Shown one piece after another: positions 7,688 to 16,247 of a stretch of 64,000 bases of DNA (the stretch's first letter is position 1; each line of letters starts with the position of its first letter). The translations under genes and the position numbers were made by a program. The stretch comes from Agrobacterium salinitolerans (GTDB taxonomy: Bacteria; Pseudomonadota; Alphaproteobacteria; Rhizobiales; Rhizobiaceae), in contig NZ_MRDH01000021.1 in the NCBI RefSeq assembly GCF_002008225.1, positions 93,647 to 157,646 of the forward strand. The letters are read 5' to 3'. Below the pieces are notes generated by a model. The model saw only the letters and a program-made list of their open reading frames with translations. It had not been told where the DNA came from and made no database searches.

Positions 7688-8650
7688 TCAGTTGCGCAGG
7701 CCAGTGGCGACGACGGAAATCTTGAAAGCGCCGTCCAGCGTCGGGTCGAAGGAAGCGCCCATCACCACATCGGTTTCTTCGCTGACCGCCTCACGCACCA
7801 GCGTCATTGCCTCATCGATCTCGTAAAGCGTCAGATCGTTGCCGCCGGAGATGGAAACCAGCGCACCCCGCGCTTCCTTCAGAGACGGTTCACCGAGAAG
7901 CGGGTTGGCGATGGCTGCCGCCGCTGCTTCCGAGGCGCGTTTTTCACCCTTGGCCTGTGCCGTGCCCATCAAAGCCCGGCCGCCATTTTTCATGACGTAG
8001 CGCACATCGGCAAAATCGAGATTGACCAGACCTTCGCGCAGGATGAGATCGGTAATGCAGCGCACGCCAAGCGACAGGACCTTGTCGGCCGTCTTCAGCG
8101 CATTTTCGAAGGTCGTGCCGGCATCGGCAATGCGCAGCAGGTTCTGGTTTGGAATGACGATAACGGTATCGGCCGTGTTGAGTAGGTTGGCGAAGCCATA
8201 TTCGGCAGCCCTCATGCGGCGTGCGCCCTCGAAGCTGAAGGGAAGCGTGACGACACCGACGGTCAGGATGTTCTTTGCCCGGCAGGCTTCGGCAATAACG
8301 GGGGCAGCACCCGTGCCGGTGCCGCCGCCCATGCCGGCGGTGATGAAGCACATGTCGTAGCCGCTCAGGTGATCCATGATCTCGTCAAGGGAATCGATCG
8401 CCGCCTGTCGGCCCACCTCGGGATCGGCGCCCGCTCCAAGCCCGCCGGTCAGTTCGGAGCTGAGTTGCACCAACCGCGGCGCATTGGTTTTCTTCAGCGC
8501 CTGCGCATCCGTATTGGCAGCGATGAAATCGACGCCGCCAATGCCCTCGGCAATCATGTTATTGATCGCGTTACCGCCACCGCCACCGACGCCGACGACG
8601 GCGATGTTGGGTGTGTTGCGGGCAATGGTGGCGCGCGGAGACTGGGTCAT
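7688..8650 (-). CDS. ftsZ1: FtsZ paralogue lacking the C-terminal linker and tail
   Basis: A 320-residue tubulin-fold GTPase. The N-terminal nucleotide-binding part has IAVVGVGGGGGNAINNMI, the FIAANTDAQAL loop and the tubulin signature GMGGGTGTGAAP; the T7-loop region has NLDFADVRYVM. The protein stops at ISVVATGLRN, where the globular domain ends. It therefore lacks the long linker and conserved FtsA/ZipA-binding peptide of the main alphaproteobacterial FtsZ. Agrobacterium is known to carry such extra FtsZ proteins, and this size fits the one called FtsZ1. It has no division-cluster neighbours. Without a tail it probably co-assembles with, or modulates, the main FtsZ. Confidence 0.93.
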   Translation of the reverse strand: MTQSPRATIARNTPNIAVVGVGGGGGNAINNMIAEGIGGVDFIAANTDAQALKKTNAPRLVQLSSELTGGLGAGADPEVGRQAAIDSLDEIMDHLSGYDMCFITAGMGGGTGTGAAPVIAEACRAKNILTVGVVTLPFSFEGARRMRAAEYGFANLLNTADTVIVIPNQNLLRIADAGTTFENALKTADKVLSLGVRCITDLILREGLVNLDFADVRYVMKNGGRALMGTAQAKGEKRASEAAAAAIANPLLGEPSLKEARGALVSISGGNDLTLYEIDEAMTLVREAVSEETDVVMGASFDPTLDGAFKISVVATGLRN

Positions 8651-9030
8651 CGTCTTATTCTCTTTCTAAACTCATCGGGTCCGGCACCGTTTCTGAACGG
8701 GGCACGCGAATGATCGGCGGCGTCTCGGCGTTCCACTCCAGGCAAAGGAATGACGCCGTAACATCTTGAATTCCATGCGGGCCTTAAGGACAAATTGCGG
8801 CCAAAAGACTTGCGCTCCAGCGGCGAAAGATACGCTACGGCCGCGTTCCTCCACCCCTTCCCCAGATGAAAACCAAACCGAATCAAATGCTTCGCCATTG
8901 CTTCGTGATAGCCGAAAAGGCACGCCGTTTACACTCTATTCACTATGTTTATCTCACTTTGGAACGAGTTGTCGCTCAGGGTGTTTGCTAGCCAACAGCG
9001 CCCGGCGGCGCGCAAAACGGAGGCAGGCAA
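8651..9030. promoter_or_regulatory. Divergent intergenic region, ftsZ paralogue / response regulator
   Basis: A 380-bp stretch without a convincing gene. It carries both divergent promoters. The only pattern I can name is the EcfG-like element at 8961-8985. A 41-codon frame from an ATG at about 8866 has no ribosome-binding site and was not called. Confidence 0.5.
8961..8985 (+). promoter_or_regulatory. Near-consensus EcfG (general stress sigma) promoter
   Basis: GGAAC, 16 bases, then TGTT. The alphaproteobacterial EcfG consensus is GGAAC-N16/17-CGTT, so one -10 base differs. It lies 46 bp upstream of the response-regulator ATG at a reasonable leader distance. Confidence 0.45.
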
Positions 9031-9471
9031 ATGTTGGCAGACGTCTTACAACGAGAAACGGGTTACAGCACGCAGCAGCCGCGCGTGCTGATCGTTGAAG
9101 ACGAATTCCTGATTGCCATGGATATAGAAGATTCCATCATGCAGGCCGAAGATGAAGCCGACGTCATCGGGATTGCCAACCGTCTGGATGACGCGATCGC
9201 GCTCGGCAGGAGCGCTGACGTCGCCTTTGTCGACGTCAACCTTGCGGACGGGCAGACCGGACCGGAAATCGGACGCAGACTGTCGGAAAACGGCGTCGTC
9301 GTCATTTTCATGACGGCCAATCCAGAAGTCGTTGTCAACCTTGGTGTCGGCGCTGGCGTTATTTCCAAGCCTGTACCGCAAGATGCGGTGGAGCAGTGCC
9401 TCTCCTATGCCATAGCCAAACGGGCCGGCACACATGCCGTCACCCCCATCGGGATGCTGCCATTCGATTGA
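9031..9471 (+). CDS. Single-domain response regulator (CheY-like receiver)
   Basis: A 146-residue receiver domain with no output domain. VLIVEDEFLIAMDIE carries the acidic pair, VAFVDVNL the phospho-acceptor Asp, IFMTAN the conserved Thr, and GAGVISKPV the conserved Lys. GGAGG lies nine bases before the ATG. No kinase or output partner is adjacent, so it must signal in trans. The near-EcfG promoter upstream and the similarity in type to the stand-alone receivers of the alphaproteobacterial general stress response suggest a link to that network. The link is inferred. Confidence 0.88.
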   Translation: MLADVLQRETGYSTQQPRVLIVEDEFLIAMDIEDSIMQAEDEADVIGIANRLDDAIALGRSADVAFVDVNLADGQTGPEIGRRLSENGVVVIFMTANPEVVVNLGVGAGVISKPVPQDAVEQCLSYAIAKRAGTHAVTPIGMLPFD

Positions 9472-9496
9472 GATTGACGCTGGAAACTCCCGGTAA

Positions 9497-9659
9497 AACA
9501 AAAAAGCCTGCCGCGGGAGGAGGTGCGGCAGGCTTTCTGAAAAGATGAACAGCGATATGGGAGGAGGAAAACCGCTGTCCCCGGGGCAATCCATTGGGAG
9601 GAGGAGTAGGATTACCCGCATTACCAAAAGGATGTGGGAGGAGGTACATCGCTTTCGAT
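9497..9659 (-). ncRNA. Array of four CCTCCTCCC-loop hairpins (CcsR/cuckoo-type sRNAs)
   Basis: On the minus strand four successive stem-loops each expose CCTCCTCCC in the loop. The stems are at 9631-9650 (GATGT/ACATC), 9584-9617 (9 bp with one G-U pair), 9549-9578 (ACAGCG/CGCTGT) and 9503-9536 (12 bp). The last ends in a T-run and doubles as a Rho-independent terminator. A possible -10 (TATCTT on the minus strand, 9666-9671) puts the start near 9659. Four such RNAs beside a DUF1127 gene is the arrangement known for CcsR1-4 in Rhodobacter and the cuckoo family in Rhizobiales. The anti-Shine-Dalgarno-like loops act in stress physiology there. Boundaries are estimates. Confidence 0.85.
9503..9536 (-). 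terminator. Terminator hairpin carrying the fourth CCTCCTCCC loop
   Basis: AAAGCCTGCCGC and GCGGCAGGCTTT form a perfect 12-bp stem with the 10-base loop ACCTCCTCCC on the minus strand, followed by TTTTTTG. It ends the sRNA array transcript. The plus-strand response regulator may also use it, since it lies 32 bp past that stop. Confidence 0.85.
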
Positions 9660-9823
9660 GATTGGAAGATAGCATTTTTCTGCGCATTTGATAGGCATAA
9701 GCTTGCAGCGCAGATATGCATTGAACGCATGGCGACTATCATCGCCCTTCGCATCCGATTTCATCGCCGCCTGAGTATCTGGCGGACATTCACCGCGAAG
9801 CTTTCGATATCCCCGAAACAAAA

Positions 9824-9844
9824 AACGCCCGCTGAGCGGGCGTT
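9824..9844 (-). terminator. Rho-independent terminator of the DUF1127 gene
   Basis: AACGCCCGC and GCGGGCGTT form a 9-bp stem with a three-base loop. On the minus strand a T-rich run follows. It lies 32 bp after the DUF1127 stop and separates that gene from the sRNA array, so the array needs its own promoter or read-through. Confidence 0.85.
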
Positions 9845-9875
9845 CGTATATTCAAATGAGGCGATATGGCCTTGA

Positions 9876-10022
9876 TTATTTGCCAACGGCGGCGCGGGCC
9901 ACACTGGTGATCTGGCTGCGATCGATACCGAGATCGTGCAGTTCACGGGTGCTCATACGGCCGAGTTCGTTGATGGTCTGACGATATTTGCGCCAGTTAT
10001 TGAAGCTGCGTGCTACGTTCAT
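9876..10022 (-). CDS. DUF1127 (YjiS-like) small basic protein
   Basis: A 48-residue protein starting MNVARSFNNWRKYRQ, followed by TINELGRMSTRELHDLGI and DRSQITSVARAAVGK. The central pattern L-x(4)-ST-REL-x-DLGI-x-RSQI is the DUF1127 signature. AAGGG lies eight bases before the ATG. In Rhodobacter a DUF1127 protein (CcaF1) is encoded just upstream of four CCUCCUCCC RNAs and acts as an RNA-binding protein in their maturation. The same gene order here supports a similar partnership. No other gene is in the transcript, which ends at the terminator at 9824-9844. Confidence 0.9.
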   Translation of the reverse strand: MNVARSFNNWRKYRQTINELGRMSTRELHDLGIDRSQITSVARAAVGK

Positions 10023-10188
10023 GACATTACCCTTTCTGAGGTTAAGGTGACGTCAGTAACATTTTCGTCCCGGCGTCTTCTGATGCGCTCTATATGCGCT
10101 TTCCGATGACGAATTAACAGGCAGAATAAGGCAATCCACCCATGCGCTGCATGCACGGGTTCCGACCTGTGGCGTGCGAAAATGAGAA

Positions 10189-10212
10189 AGGCGGCTGAAG
10201 TTTTGGCCGCCT
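10189..10212 (-). terminator. Probable terminator downstream of the outer-membrane barrel gene
   Basis: AGGCGGC pairs with GCCGCCT around a ten-base loop. On the minus strand the hairpin is followed by TTTC. It lies 26 bp after the stop of the gene at 10238-10840. Confidence 0.6.
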
Positions 10213-10237
10213 GCAGACCCGGACCCCGTCGAGCAGC

Positions 10238-10840
10238 CTAGAATTTATAGCGGACGCCGAAGACATTGGCGTTCGTCGCACCCTTCATATTGCCCAGCGT
10301 CTTGCCGCCGCCGGAGCGGTGGTGCAGCCGCCAGAAGAATTCCGTCGGGGAATCCTCGCTGAAGGACACGTTGATTTCCGGCCCCAGATAAAACAGGACA
10401 TTGGCGTTGCCGTCGTCCTTGATTTCCTGTTCACGCTCGCGGCCCCGCTGCGCATCCGTGACAAGGCTGAGCCCGGCGGTAAAGCTTGGCGTGATGAACA
10501 GACGCTCTCCGAGCCTGATCTGCTCGTAACGCGCGACGGGACCCGCCCAGACTTCACCCGTAAAGCCTTTGCCGAACCTGGCGGCAACGCCGATTTCGCC
10601 GCCGAGTTTCACATTGCCGATATGGTAAGGGTAGAACTGATAGCCGCCGCCCAGAATGGCGTTGCGCTCATATTCCACCGGAATGAGGGCTGCACTTTTC
10701 AGCATGTCTTCTTTCGTCAGGACGCCACCAAAGCCGAATATCGCTTCGCTCGTCTGCAACGTCATATCTTCCGACGCGAGGGATGGCGTTGCCACCAGTG
10801 CGATCATGGCTGCCAGTGGCAGACGTGCTGCAATATTCAT
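10238..10840 (-). CDS. Outer-membrane beta-barrel protein, PagL-like
   Basis: A 200-residue exported protein. The signal peptide MNIAARLPLAAMIALVATPSLA is followed by alternating-hydrophobicity strands and a C-terminal aromatic residue (GVRYKF), the usual outer-membrane barrel ending. FFWRLHHRSGGG near the C-terminus contains an H-x-S pair, reminiscent of the His/Ser dyad of PagL-type lipid A 3-O-deacylases, and the size also fits. I chose the ATG at 10838-10840 because AGGAG is seven bases upstream. The barrel call is firm; the deacylase function is a hypothesis. The gene is monocistronic. Confidence 0.65.
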   Translation of the reverse strand: MNIAARLPLAAMIALVATPSLASEDMTLQTSEAIFGFGGVLTKEDMLKSAALIPVEYERNAILGGGYQFYPYHIGNVKLGGEIGVAARFGKGFTGEVWAGPVARYEQIRLGERLFITPSFTAGLSLVTDAQRGREREQEIKDDGNANVLFYLGPEINVSFSEDSPTEFFWRLHHRSGGGKTLGNMKGATNANVFGVRYKF

Positions 10841-10977
10841 TTTGCTACTCCTGAACAAAGCCCGCTTACCCAGTCGTCCTCATAGGCATATTCACGGAAG
10901 GCGAACATACCGTTACCGAACACAATAAATTCAACGCGCGCGGAAACGGGTGAAACAGGCGCATGATCGCGCTGGGG

Positions 10978-12096
10978 TCAGCGCAGGAACCGCCTGAAAC
11001 GGCGAAGCGCGAAAACAAAAAGCGCAAAGCCGATGGTGAGCAACGCCAGCAGTTGCGGCCAGACCACATCCAGCCCCGCCCCCCTGAAGAGCACCGATTG
11101 CGCCAGAATGACGAAATGGGTGTTGGGTGCGAGAAGCATGATGTACTGGATGATATCAGGCATGCTTTCACGTGGCGTCATGGCGCCGGAGAGCACCTGC
11201 AAAGGCAGCAGGAACAGGATCAGCAACATGCCGAATTGCGGCATGGAACCTGCGACGGTCGCAAGGAAGATGCCCATCGACGTCATGGCGAAGAGTTGCA
11301 ATGCCGTTCCAAGCAGGAAAAGTGAAAGCGAGCCTTCGATCGGAATGGCGAGCAGCCCCCTGACGACCACGAACAGGGAAAATGCCGAGGCCACCAGCAC
11401 GACAAGGCCCATAGACCAGACCTTGCTGAGCATGATTTCCAGCGGCGTGACCGGCATGACCAGCAGATGCTCGACCGTGCCATGCTCACGCTCGCGAATG
11501 AGCGCCGCCCCCGTCAGCACGATCGACAGCATGGTGATGGCGGTAATGATGTTGTTGATCGACCCGAACCACGACTTGTCCAGCTCCGGGTTGAAACGGG
11601 ATCGCAATGTCAGGTCCACAGGCGCCGAGGTTGCTCCGCGAGAGCGGTTGACATATTCCTGAACTTCGCTGGTTACGATGTTCTGCACATAACCGCCGCC
11701 GCTGAAGGCCTGGCTCATGCGGGTGGCGTCGATATTGAGCTGGATGGCCGGCTGCTGCCCGGCCATCAGCCGGCGCTGGAAATCCGGCGGGATGTTGAGC
11801 GCGAAAGTATCGAGACCCGCATCCATGCGCTTGTCCATTTCCGCAATGGAAATCTGCTTCGGCGGTGCGAAATAGGGTGGATAAAACGCCGTACTGATGC
11901 GGCCGGAAAGCGGCGACTGATCCTCGTCGACAATGGCGATGGCGGCATTGTTCAGCGTTTCCGGCAGCGCGCTGGAGCCGGTGTAGATTTGCAGCGTGAA
12001 GGCGTAGACAATGAGCAGCAGCAGCATGCCGTCGCGCGCAAGGCCGCGCAGTTCCTTGATGCCGAGCTGGAAGATGTTGGACGAAAACAGCTTCAT
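10978..12096 (-). CDS. yhhJ: ABC-2 type permease (YhhJ-like)
   Basis: A 372-residue inner-membrane protein. An N-terminal anchor near residues 25-45 is followed by a large periplasmic domain (about 50-170), then five or more membrane spans including [33 protein letters not shown]. The segment [15 protein letters not shown] is the typical ABC-2 coupling element. It overlaps the upstream RbbA-type gene by 4 bp. The order HlyD, RbbA, YhhJ is that of the enterobacterial yhiI-rbbA-yhhJ operon, a putative exporter of unknown substrate. Confidence 0.88.
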   Translation of the reverse strand: MKLFSSNIFQLGIKELRGLARDGMLLLLIVYAFTLQIYTGSSALPETLNNAAIAIVDEDQSPLSGRISTAFYPPYFAPPKQISIAEMDKRMDAGLDTFALNIPPDFQRRLMAGQQPAIQLNIDATRMSQAFSGGGYVQNIVTSEVQEYVNRSRGATSAPVDLTLRSRFNPELDKSWFGSINNIITAITMLSIVLTGAALIREREHGTVEHLLVMPVTPLEIMLSKVWSMGLVVLVASAFSLFVVVRGLLAIPIEGSLSLFLLGTALQLFAMTSMGIFLATVAGSMPQFGMLLILFLLPLQVLSGAMTPRESMPDIIQYIMLLAPNTHFVILAQSVLFRGAGLDVVWPQLLALLTIGFALFVFALRRFRRFLR

Positions 12097-14861
12097 GACG
12101 CCTGTTTCCTCAAAAGTGCGGCGCCGGCAATGAGAAGCAGCGGAATGGCGATGAGAAGCGGCAGGAAAGAGCCGGAGAGCCCGGCGAAATCCAGCCCCTT
12201 CGAAAAGGTGCCGCGCGAAATGGTCATGAAATAGGTAGCGGGATAGATGTTGCCGATAAAGGCGCCCGCCCCCTGTAGCGATGAAACGGGATCGATCATG
12301 CCCGAATATTGCGTTGCAGGAATAAGCGTCAGCAGGGCCGTGCCGAAGATTGCCGCAATCTGGCTTTTCATGAAGGACGACATGAGTAGGCCGATGGAGG
12401 TGGCAATGATGACATAGAGCAGCGCTCCCGTCGCATAGGCGAGATAACTTCCGGTGAAAGGGACCTGGAAGATGAAGATGGCGAAAGCCGTCAGAAGCAG
12501 GAAATTAAGCATGCCAAGAGCCACATACGGAAGCTGCTTGCCGATCAGGAATTCCAGCCGCGTGGTCGGCGTCACGTAAAGATTGACGATGGAGCCGAGC
12601 TCCTTTTCCCTGACGACGCTGAGTGCCGAAAGCATGGCGGGAATGAGCATCAGCAGCAGCGGAATGACCGCCGGCACCATGGCGACGAGGCTTTTGACGT
12701 CAGGATTGTAACGATAGCGCGTTTCGATGCTGAAACTGCTCTGCGTCGCCGCGCTGCCGTAAATCTCGACGGCCTTGCGCGCCAGCCATGTCTGGTGCAT
12801 GCCCTGCACGTATCCGCGAACGGTTTCCGCCCGCTGCGGCATGGCGCCATCGATCCACGCGCCCACCTCCACGGTTTTGCCGCGCAAGACATCCCGGCCG
12901 AAACCGGAGGGAATTTCGATGGCGAGGCTGAGTTCCCCGTCACGCATCCGCCGATCCATATCGGCATAATCGCGGATCGGTTCCTTTTCGATGAAGTAAC
13001 GGGAGCCGGCAATATCGAGCACGTAGTCACGGCTGATGGTGGAATCGTCGCGGTCCAGCACCGCGAAGGTCAGGTCCTCGACATCGAGATTGATGCCGTA
13101 TCCGATGACAAACATCAGGATGACGCTGCCGAGCACCGCCAGCGTTCCGCGAATGGGGTCCCGCTGCAGCTCCAGCGCCTCGCGGCGGGTATAGCTGAAC
13201 ATGCGCCGGAAATCGAAAAACCTCTTGCGCGTGGGTGCGGCATGTTGCGTCACTGGCACCTCAGCTGCCGGTGTGGGCTGTGTCGCGGGCTTTCCCTTCT
13301 TCACACCCGAGGCATCCTCGAGATAAGCGACGAAAGCCTCTTCGAGCGTTGCGGCATTGCGGCTCCTGGTAATCGCGTCAGGCGTATCGCTGATCAGCAC
13401 CTTACCGGCATGCATCAGCGAAATGCGGTCGCAACGCTCCGCCTCGTTCATGAAATGGGTGGAGATGAAGATGGTGACATTGTCGTTGCGCGAGAGATCG
13501 GCAAGGATTTGCCAGAACCCGTCGCGCGCCACCGGGTCGACGCCGGAGGTCGGCTCGTCGAGGATGAGAATATCAGGCGAATGGATCATCGCCACCGCAA
13601 GCGACAGCCTCTGCCGGATGCCGAGCGGCAGGTCGTCCGGCAGTGTTTCCATGACAGCGCCGAGATCGAAACGCTCGGCCATTTCGGCGATACGCGGCTG
13701 AATGGTGTCTTCCGGCAGCTTGAACAGGCGGGCGTGAAGATCGAGGTTCTGCCGCACGGTCAGTTCTGAATAAAGCGAGAAGGCCTGGCTCATGTAACCG
13801 ACGCGGTGGCGGATTGCCATGTCGCTGGCATCCACCTTGTGCCCGAAGAGCTTGGCTTCGCCTTCGCTAGCCGCCAGAAGCCCGGTCAGCATCTTCATGG
13901 TCGTGGATTTTCCGCAGCCATTGGAGCCGAGAAAGCCGAAAATCTCGCCGCGCGGAATCTTGAAGCTGACATTGTCGACGGCGGTAAAATCGCCGAAGCG
14001 CATGCTGAGATGCGACGCCTCGATGGCATAATCGGCCTCACCCGCCACCTTGCGCGGCGCGATATGCACCTCGTGGTAACCCTTGCGCTTTTCTTCGGGA
14101 AGAAGCGCGATGAAGGCGGCGTCGAGATTGGGTGCGGAGGTGCGCTCGAGAAGTTCGGCGGGTGAGCCGGTGGCGAGTATTTTGCCGCCGTCCATGGCGA
14201 CCAGCCAGTCGAAACCTGCGGCCTCTTCCATATAGGCCGTGGCAACGATGACGCTCATACCCGGACGCCCGGCCCGGATGGAGCTGATCAGCTCCCAGAA
14301 TTGCCGGCGTGACAGCGGGTCGACGCCGGTGGTCGGCTCATCGAGAATGAGCAGGTCAGGATCGTGGATCAGCGCGCAGCAGAGCCCGAGCTTCTGCTTC
14401 ATGCCGCCGGAAAGCTTCATCGCGGGGCGGTCGGCGAAGGGCTCGAGGCCAGTGCTCTTCAGTAGCTCGGCAATGCGCGCCTGCCGCTCCCTACTGCCCT
14501 GCCCGAACAGCCTGCCGAAAAAGTCGATATTCTCGAAGACGGACAGGGTGGGATAAAGGTTCTTGCCAAGACCCTGCGGCATGTAGGCAATACTCGGGCA
14601 GGTATCCTCGCGGTGACGCGGATCGGACATATCACCACCCAGAACCTCCACCTTGCCCTTCTGGATGGCGCGCGCGCCAGAGACGAGCGACAACATGCTC
14701 GATTTGCCGACACCGTCCGGCCCGATAAGCCCTATCATCCGCCCGGCGGGGATCTCGACCGATATATCGGCCAGCGCGATGGTGCTTCCGAAGGTCAGCC
14801 GCACATCGGTCAGCCGCGCGACCGGTGCATTTCTGTCATTCGTTGCGGAGGGCGTGACCAT
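12093..14861 (-). CDS. rbbA: RbbA/YhiH-type ABC protein: two ATPase domains fused to an ABC-2 permease
   Basis: A 922-residue fusion. ATPase 1 has Walker [10 protein letters not shown], signature LSGGMKQK and Walker [14 protein letters not shown]. ATPase 2 has [10 protein letters not shown] and [13 protein letters not shown], but its signature is LPLGIRQR, not LSGGQ. An ABC-2 membrane domain follows, with [21 protein letters not shown] as first span and [15 protein letters not shown] as coupling element. The ATG at 14859-14861 starts the conserved part; a longer frame overlaps hlyD and was rejected. RbbA was described as a ribosome-associated ATPase, but this fusion and operon point to export. 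Confidence 0.88.
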   Translation of the reverse strand: MVTPSATNDRNAPVARLTDVRLTFGSTIALADISVEIPAGRMIGLIGPDGVGKSSMLSLVSGARAIQKGKVEVLGGDMSDPRHREDTCPSIAYMPQGLGKNLYPTLSVFENIDFFGRLFGQGSRERQARIAELLKSTGLEPFADRPAMKLSGGMKQKLGLCCALIHDPDLLILDEPTTGVDPLSRRQFWELISSIRAGRPGMSVIVATAYMEEAAGFDWLVAMDGGKILATGSPAELLERTSAPNLDAAFIALLPEEKRKGYHEVHIAPRKVAGEADYAIEASHLSMRFGDFTAVDNVSFKIPRGEIFGFLGSNGCGKSTTMKMLTGLLAASEGEAKLFGHKVDASDMAIRHRVGYMSQAFSLYSELTVRQNLDLHARLFKLPEDTIQPRIAEMAERFDLGAVMETLPDDLPLGIRQRLSLAVAMIHSPDILILDEPTSGVDPVARDGFWQILADLSRNDNVTIFISTHFMNEAERCDRISLMHAGKVLISDTPDAITRSRNAATLEEAFVAYLEDASGVKKGKPATQPTPAAEVPVTQHAAPTRKRFFDFRRMFSYTRREALELQRDPIRGTLAVLGSVILMFVIGYGINLDVEDLTFAVLDRDDSTISRDYVLDIAGSRYFIEKEPIRDYADMDRRMRDGELSLAIEIPSGFGRDVLRGKTVEVGAWIDGAMPQRAETVRGYVQGMHQTWLARKAVEIYGSAATQSSFSIETRYRYNPDVKSLVAMVPAVIPLLLMLIPAMLSALSVVREKELGSIVNLYVTPTTRLEFLIGKQLPYVALGMLNFLLLTAFAIFIFQVPFTGSYLAYATGALLYVIIATSIGLLMSSFMKSQIAAIFGTALLTLIPATQYSGMIDPVSSLQGAGAFIGNIYPATYFMTISRGTFSKGLDFAGLSGSFLPLLIAIPLLLIAGAALLRKQAS

Positions 14862-14871
14862 CGCGCGCCCC

Positions 14872-15936
14872 TCACTTGACAAGATTGCGTTCGAGGTTTT
14901 CCGGCCAGGCGGCCTGTGGATCAAGCCGGACATAGGCCATGCCGGGCAGCCCGGTTTTGACATATTGGATATATTTCTGCAGCAGTTCCTGCGGGATTTG
15001 CGCCCGCACCCGGAAGGTGAGCTTCTGGCGTTCCTCTTCGGTTTCAACCGTCTTCGGTGTGAACTGCGCGACATCGGCAACGAAGGAAACTTTCGCCGGA
15101 ATGGTATATTGCGGGGCCGCGTCCAGTATCAGGCGCACATCCGAGCCCATGGACGTGCGACCGGCCTCGGCTGTCGGCAGGAAGAACGTCATATAGACAT
15201 CGCCGAGATCGACGAGGTTCAGAACCCGTCCACCGGCGGACAGCACCTCACCGGGCTGGGCGATCCGATATTGCACGCGGCCGTCGCGGGGTGATTTCAG
15301 CGTCGCATCGGCGATATCAGTCTCGATGCTTTCAATATCGGCCTGCGCGGCGTCCACCGCCGCCTCGGCATCGACGATCTGCGCCTTGGCCGCGTTGATT
15401 GCGGCATCGGAGGCGGCAAGCGAGGCCTGGGCGGAGGCAAGCGTGGCGCGGGCGGACTGCTCGGCGGCTTCACTGTCATCGACGATCTGCTGCGAAACGG
15501 CGTTGCCGGTCAGCAGCTGTTTCGAGCGTGCATAGGTCTTGGAGGCAGAATCGAGCTGAGCCTTGCGCTGTTCGACCACCGCCAGCGCCGAGGTTTTTTC
15601 GGCTTCCCGCTGGGCGACAAGGCTGTGGGCCGTATCGATTGCTATTTTCGCACGGCGAAACTGTGCTTCGGCCTGACGCTTCCGCGCCTCCAGCTGGGCG
15701 GTGTCCATCTGCGCCAGCACCTGCCCCGCCTTCACGAAATCGCCTTCACGCACCATGATGTCCTGAAGGCGGCCTGCGGTCTTGGTGGAAATGTCGATTT
15801 CGACTGCTTCGATCCGGCCGTTGCTGGCCACAAATCCGGCAGGAAGCCCCTCACCCTTCAGCTTTGACCAGGAGAAATAGGCAATACCAGCAATAACCAG
15901 AACCACCAGACCAACGAGCAAGCCTTTTTTAGACAT
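14872..15936 (-). CDS. yhiI: HlyD/YhiI-type membrane-fusion (periplasmic adaptor) protein
   Basis: A 354-residue protein. A single N-terminal membrane anchor [17 protein letters not shown] is followed by the first half of a biotinyl-lipoyl domain ([25 protein letters not shown]). Next comes a long Ala/Gln-rich coiled coil, about residues 80-210, then the returning lipoyl half [18 protein letters not shown]. This adaptor links an inner-membrane ABC exporter to an outer-membrane channel. It is the first gene of the three-gene operon, 10 bp before rbbA. No TolC homologue is adjacent. Confidence 0.9.
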   Translation of the reverse strand: MSKKGLLVGLVVLVIAGIAYFSWSKLKGEGLPAGFVASNGRIEAVEIDISTKTAGRLQDIMVREGDFVKAGQVLAQMDTAQLEARKRQAEAQFRRAKIAIDTAHSLVAQREAEKTSALAVVEQRKAQLDSASKTYARSKQLLTGNAVSQQIVDDSEAAEQSARATLASAQASLAASDAAINAAKAQIVDAEAAVDAAQADIESIETDIADATLKSPRDGRVQYRIAQPGEVLSAGGRVLNLVDLGDVYMTFFLPTAEAGRTSMGSDVRLILDAAPQYTIPAKVSFVADVAQFTPKTVETEEERQKLTFRVRAQIPQELLQKYIQYVKTGLPGMAYVRLDPQAAWPENLERNLVK

Positions 15937-16092
15937 CCGTCTTCCCCATGAACCCTTCGAATTTCAACCCTAATACGATGAAACCGAAGAAGCCAGCCAC
16001 CTTTGCGTTTAGTATTCGCACCCGACATTTCTCCTGTTTGAGGAGAACGGGCCGGGTTAAGGGCTGTTTACGTGAGGGTGTGTTTTGCGGCT

Positions 16093-16106
16093 TTGACACA
16101 AGTCAA
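16093..16106. promoter_or_regulatory. Inverted repeat TTGAC-N4-GTCAA, possible operator
   Basis: A perfect 5+5 inverted repeat 157 bp upstream of the hlyD start. On the minus strand its left arm reads TTGACT and could overlap a -35 box. No dedicated regulator gene is adjacent to this operon. Confidence 0.35.
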
Positions 16107-16133
16107 GTGCAAGGGAGGTTTCGCTAGGTGGTT

Positions 16134-16166
16134 GGATCCTCGAGACAACTCGTCCCGAGGATGACA
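16134..16166. repeat. Intergenic palindromic repeat, copy 1 (degenerate)
   Basis: GGATCCTCG...CCCGAGGATGACA is a slightly diverged, reverse-complemented copy of the element at 55748-55778. It shares the CCTCGNGACAA core and the flanking GGTT. Such GAGGATGA-type palindromes are common between rhizobial genes. Confidence 0.6.
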
Positions 16167-16247
16167 TCGAATATCGAAAGAGGCGTATCGGTGAACTCAA
16201 CCACAGACGGAAACTCGCCACCTCTCATTGGCCGCAGCAACCGCGCC

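Larger units (their letters stand above)
15937..16247. promoter_or_regulatory. Intergenic region upstream of the exporter operon
   Basis: A 311-bp stretch with no supportable gene. It contains the small hairpin CTCCT-GTTTG-AGGAG at 16031-16045, the inverted repeat TTGAC-N4-GTCAA at 16093-16106, and a copy of the palindromic repeat at 16134-16166. The exporter promoter must lie here on the minus strand. Confidence 0.5.

Noticed and set aside
8866..8992. A 41-codon frame starting MKTKPNQML between ftsZ and the response regulator
   Set aside because: No ribosome-binding site, no recognisable family, and it runs through the EcfG-like promoter.
9497..9659. GGGAGGAGG series read as a CRISPR-like or ribosome-binding-site array on the plus strand
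   Set aside because: The units are 9 bp with unequal spacing and each sits in a hairpin loop; the minus-strand sRNA array explains all four.
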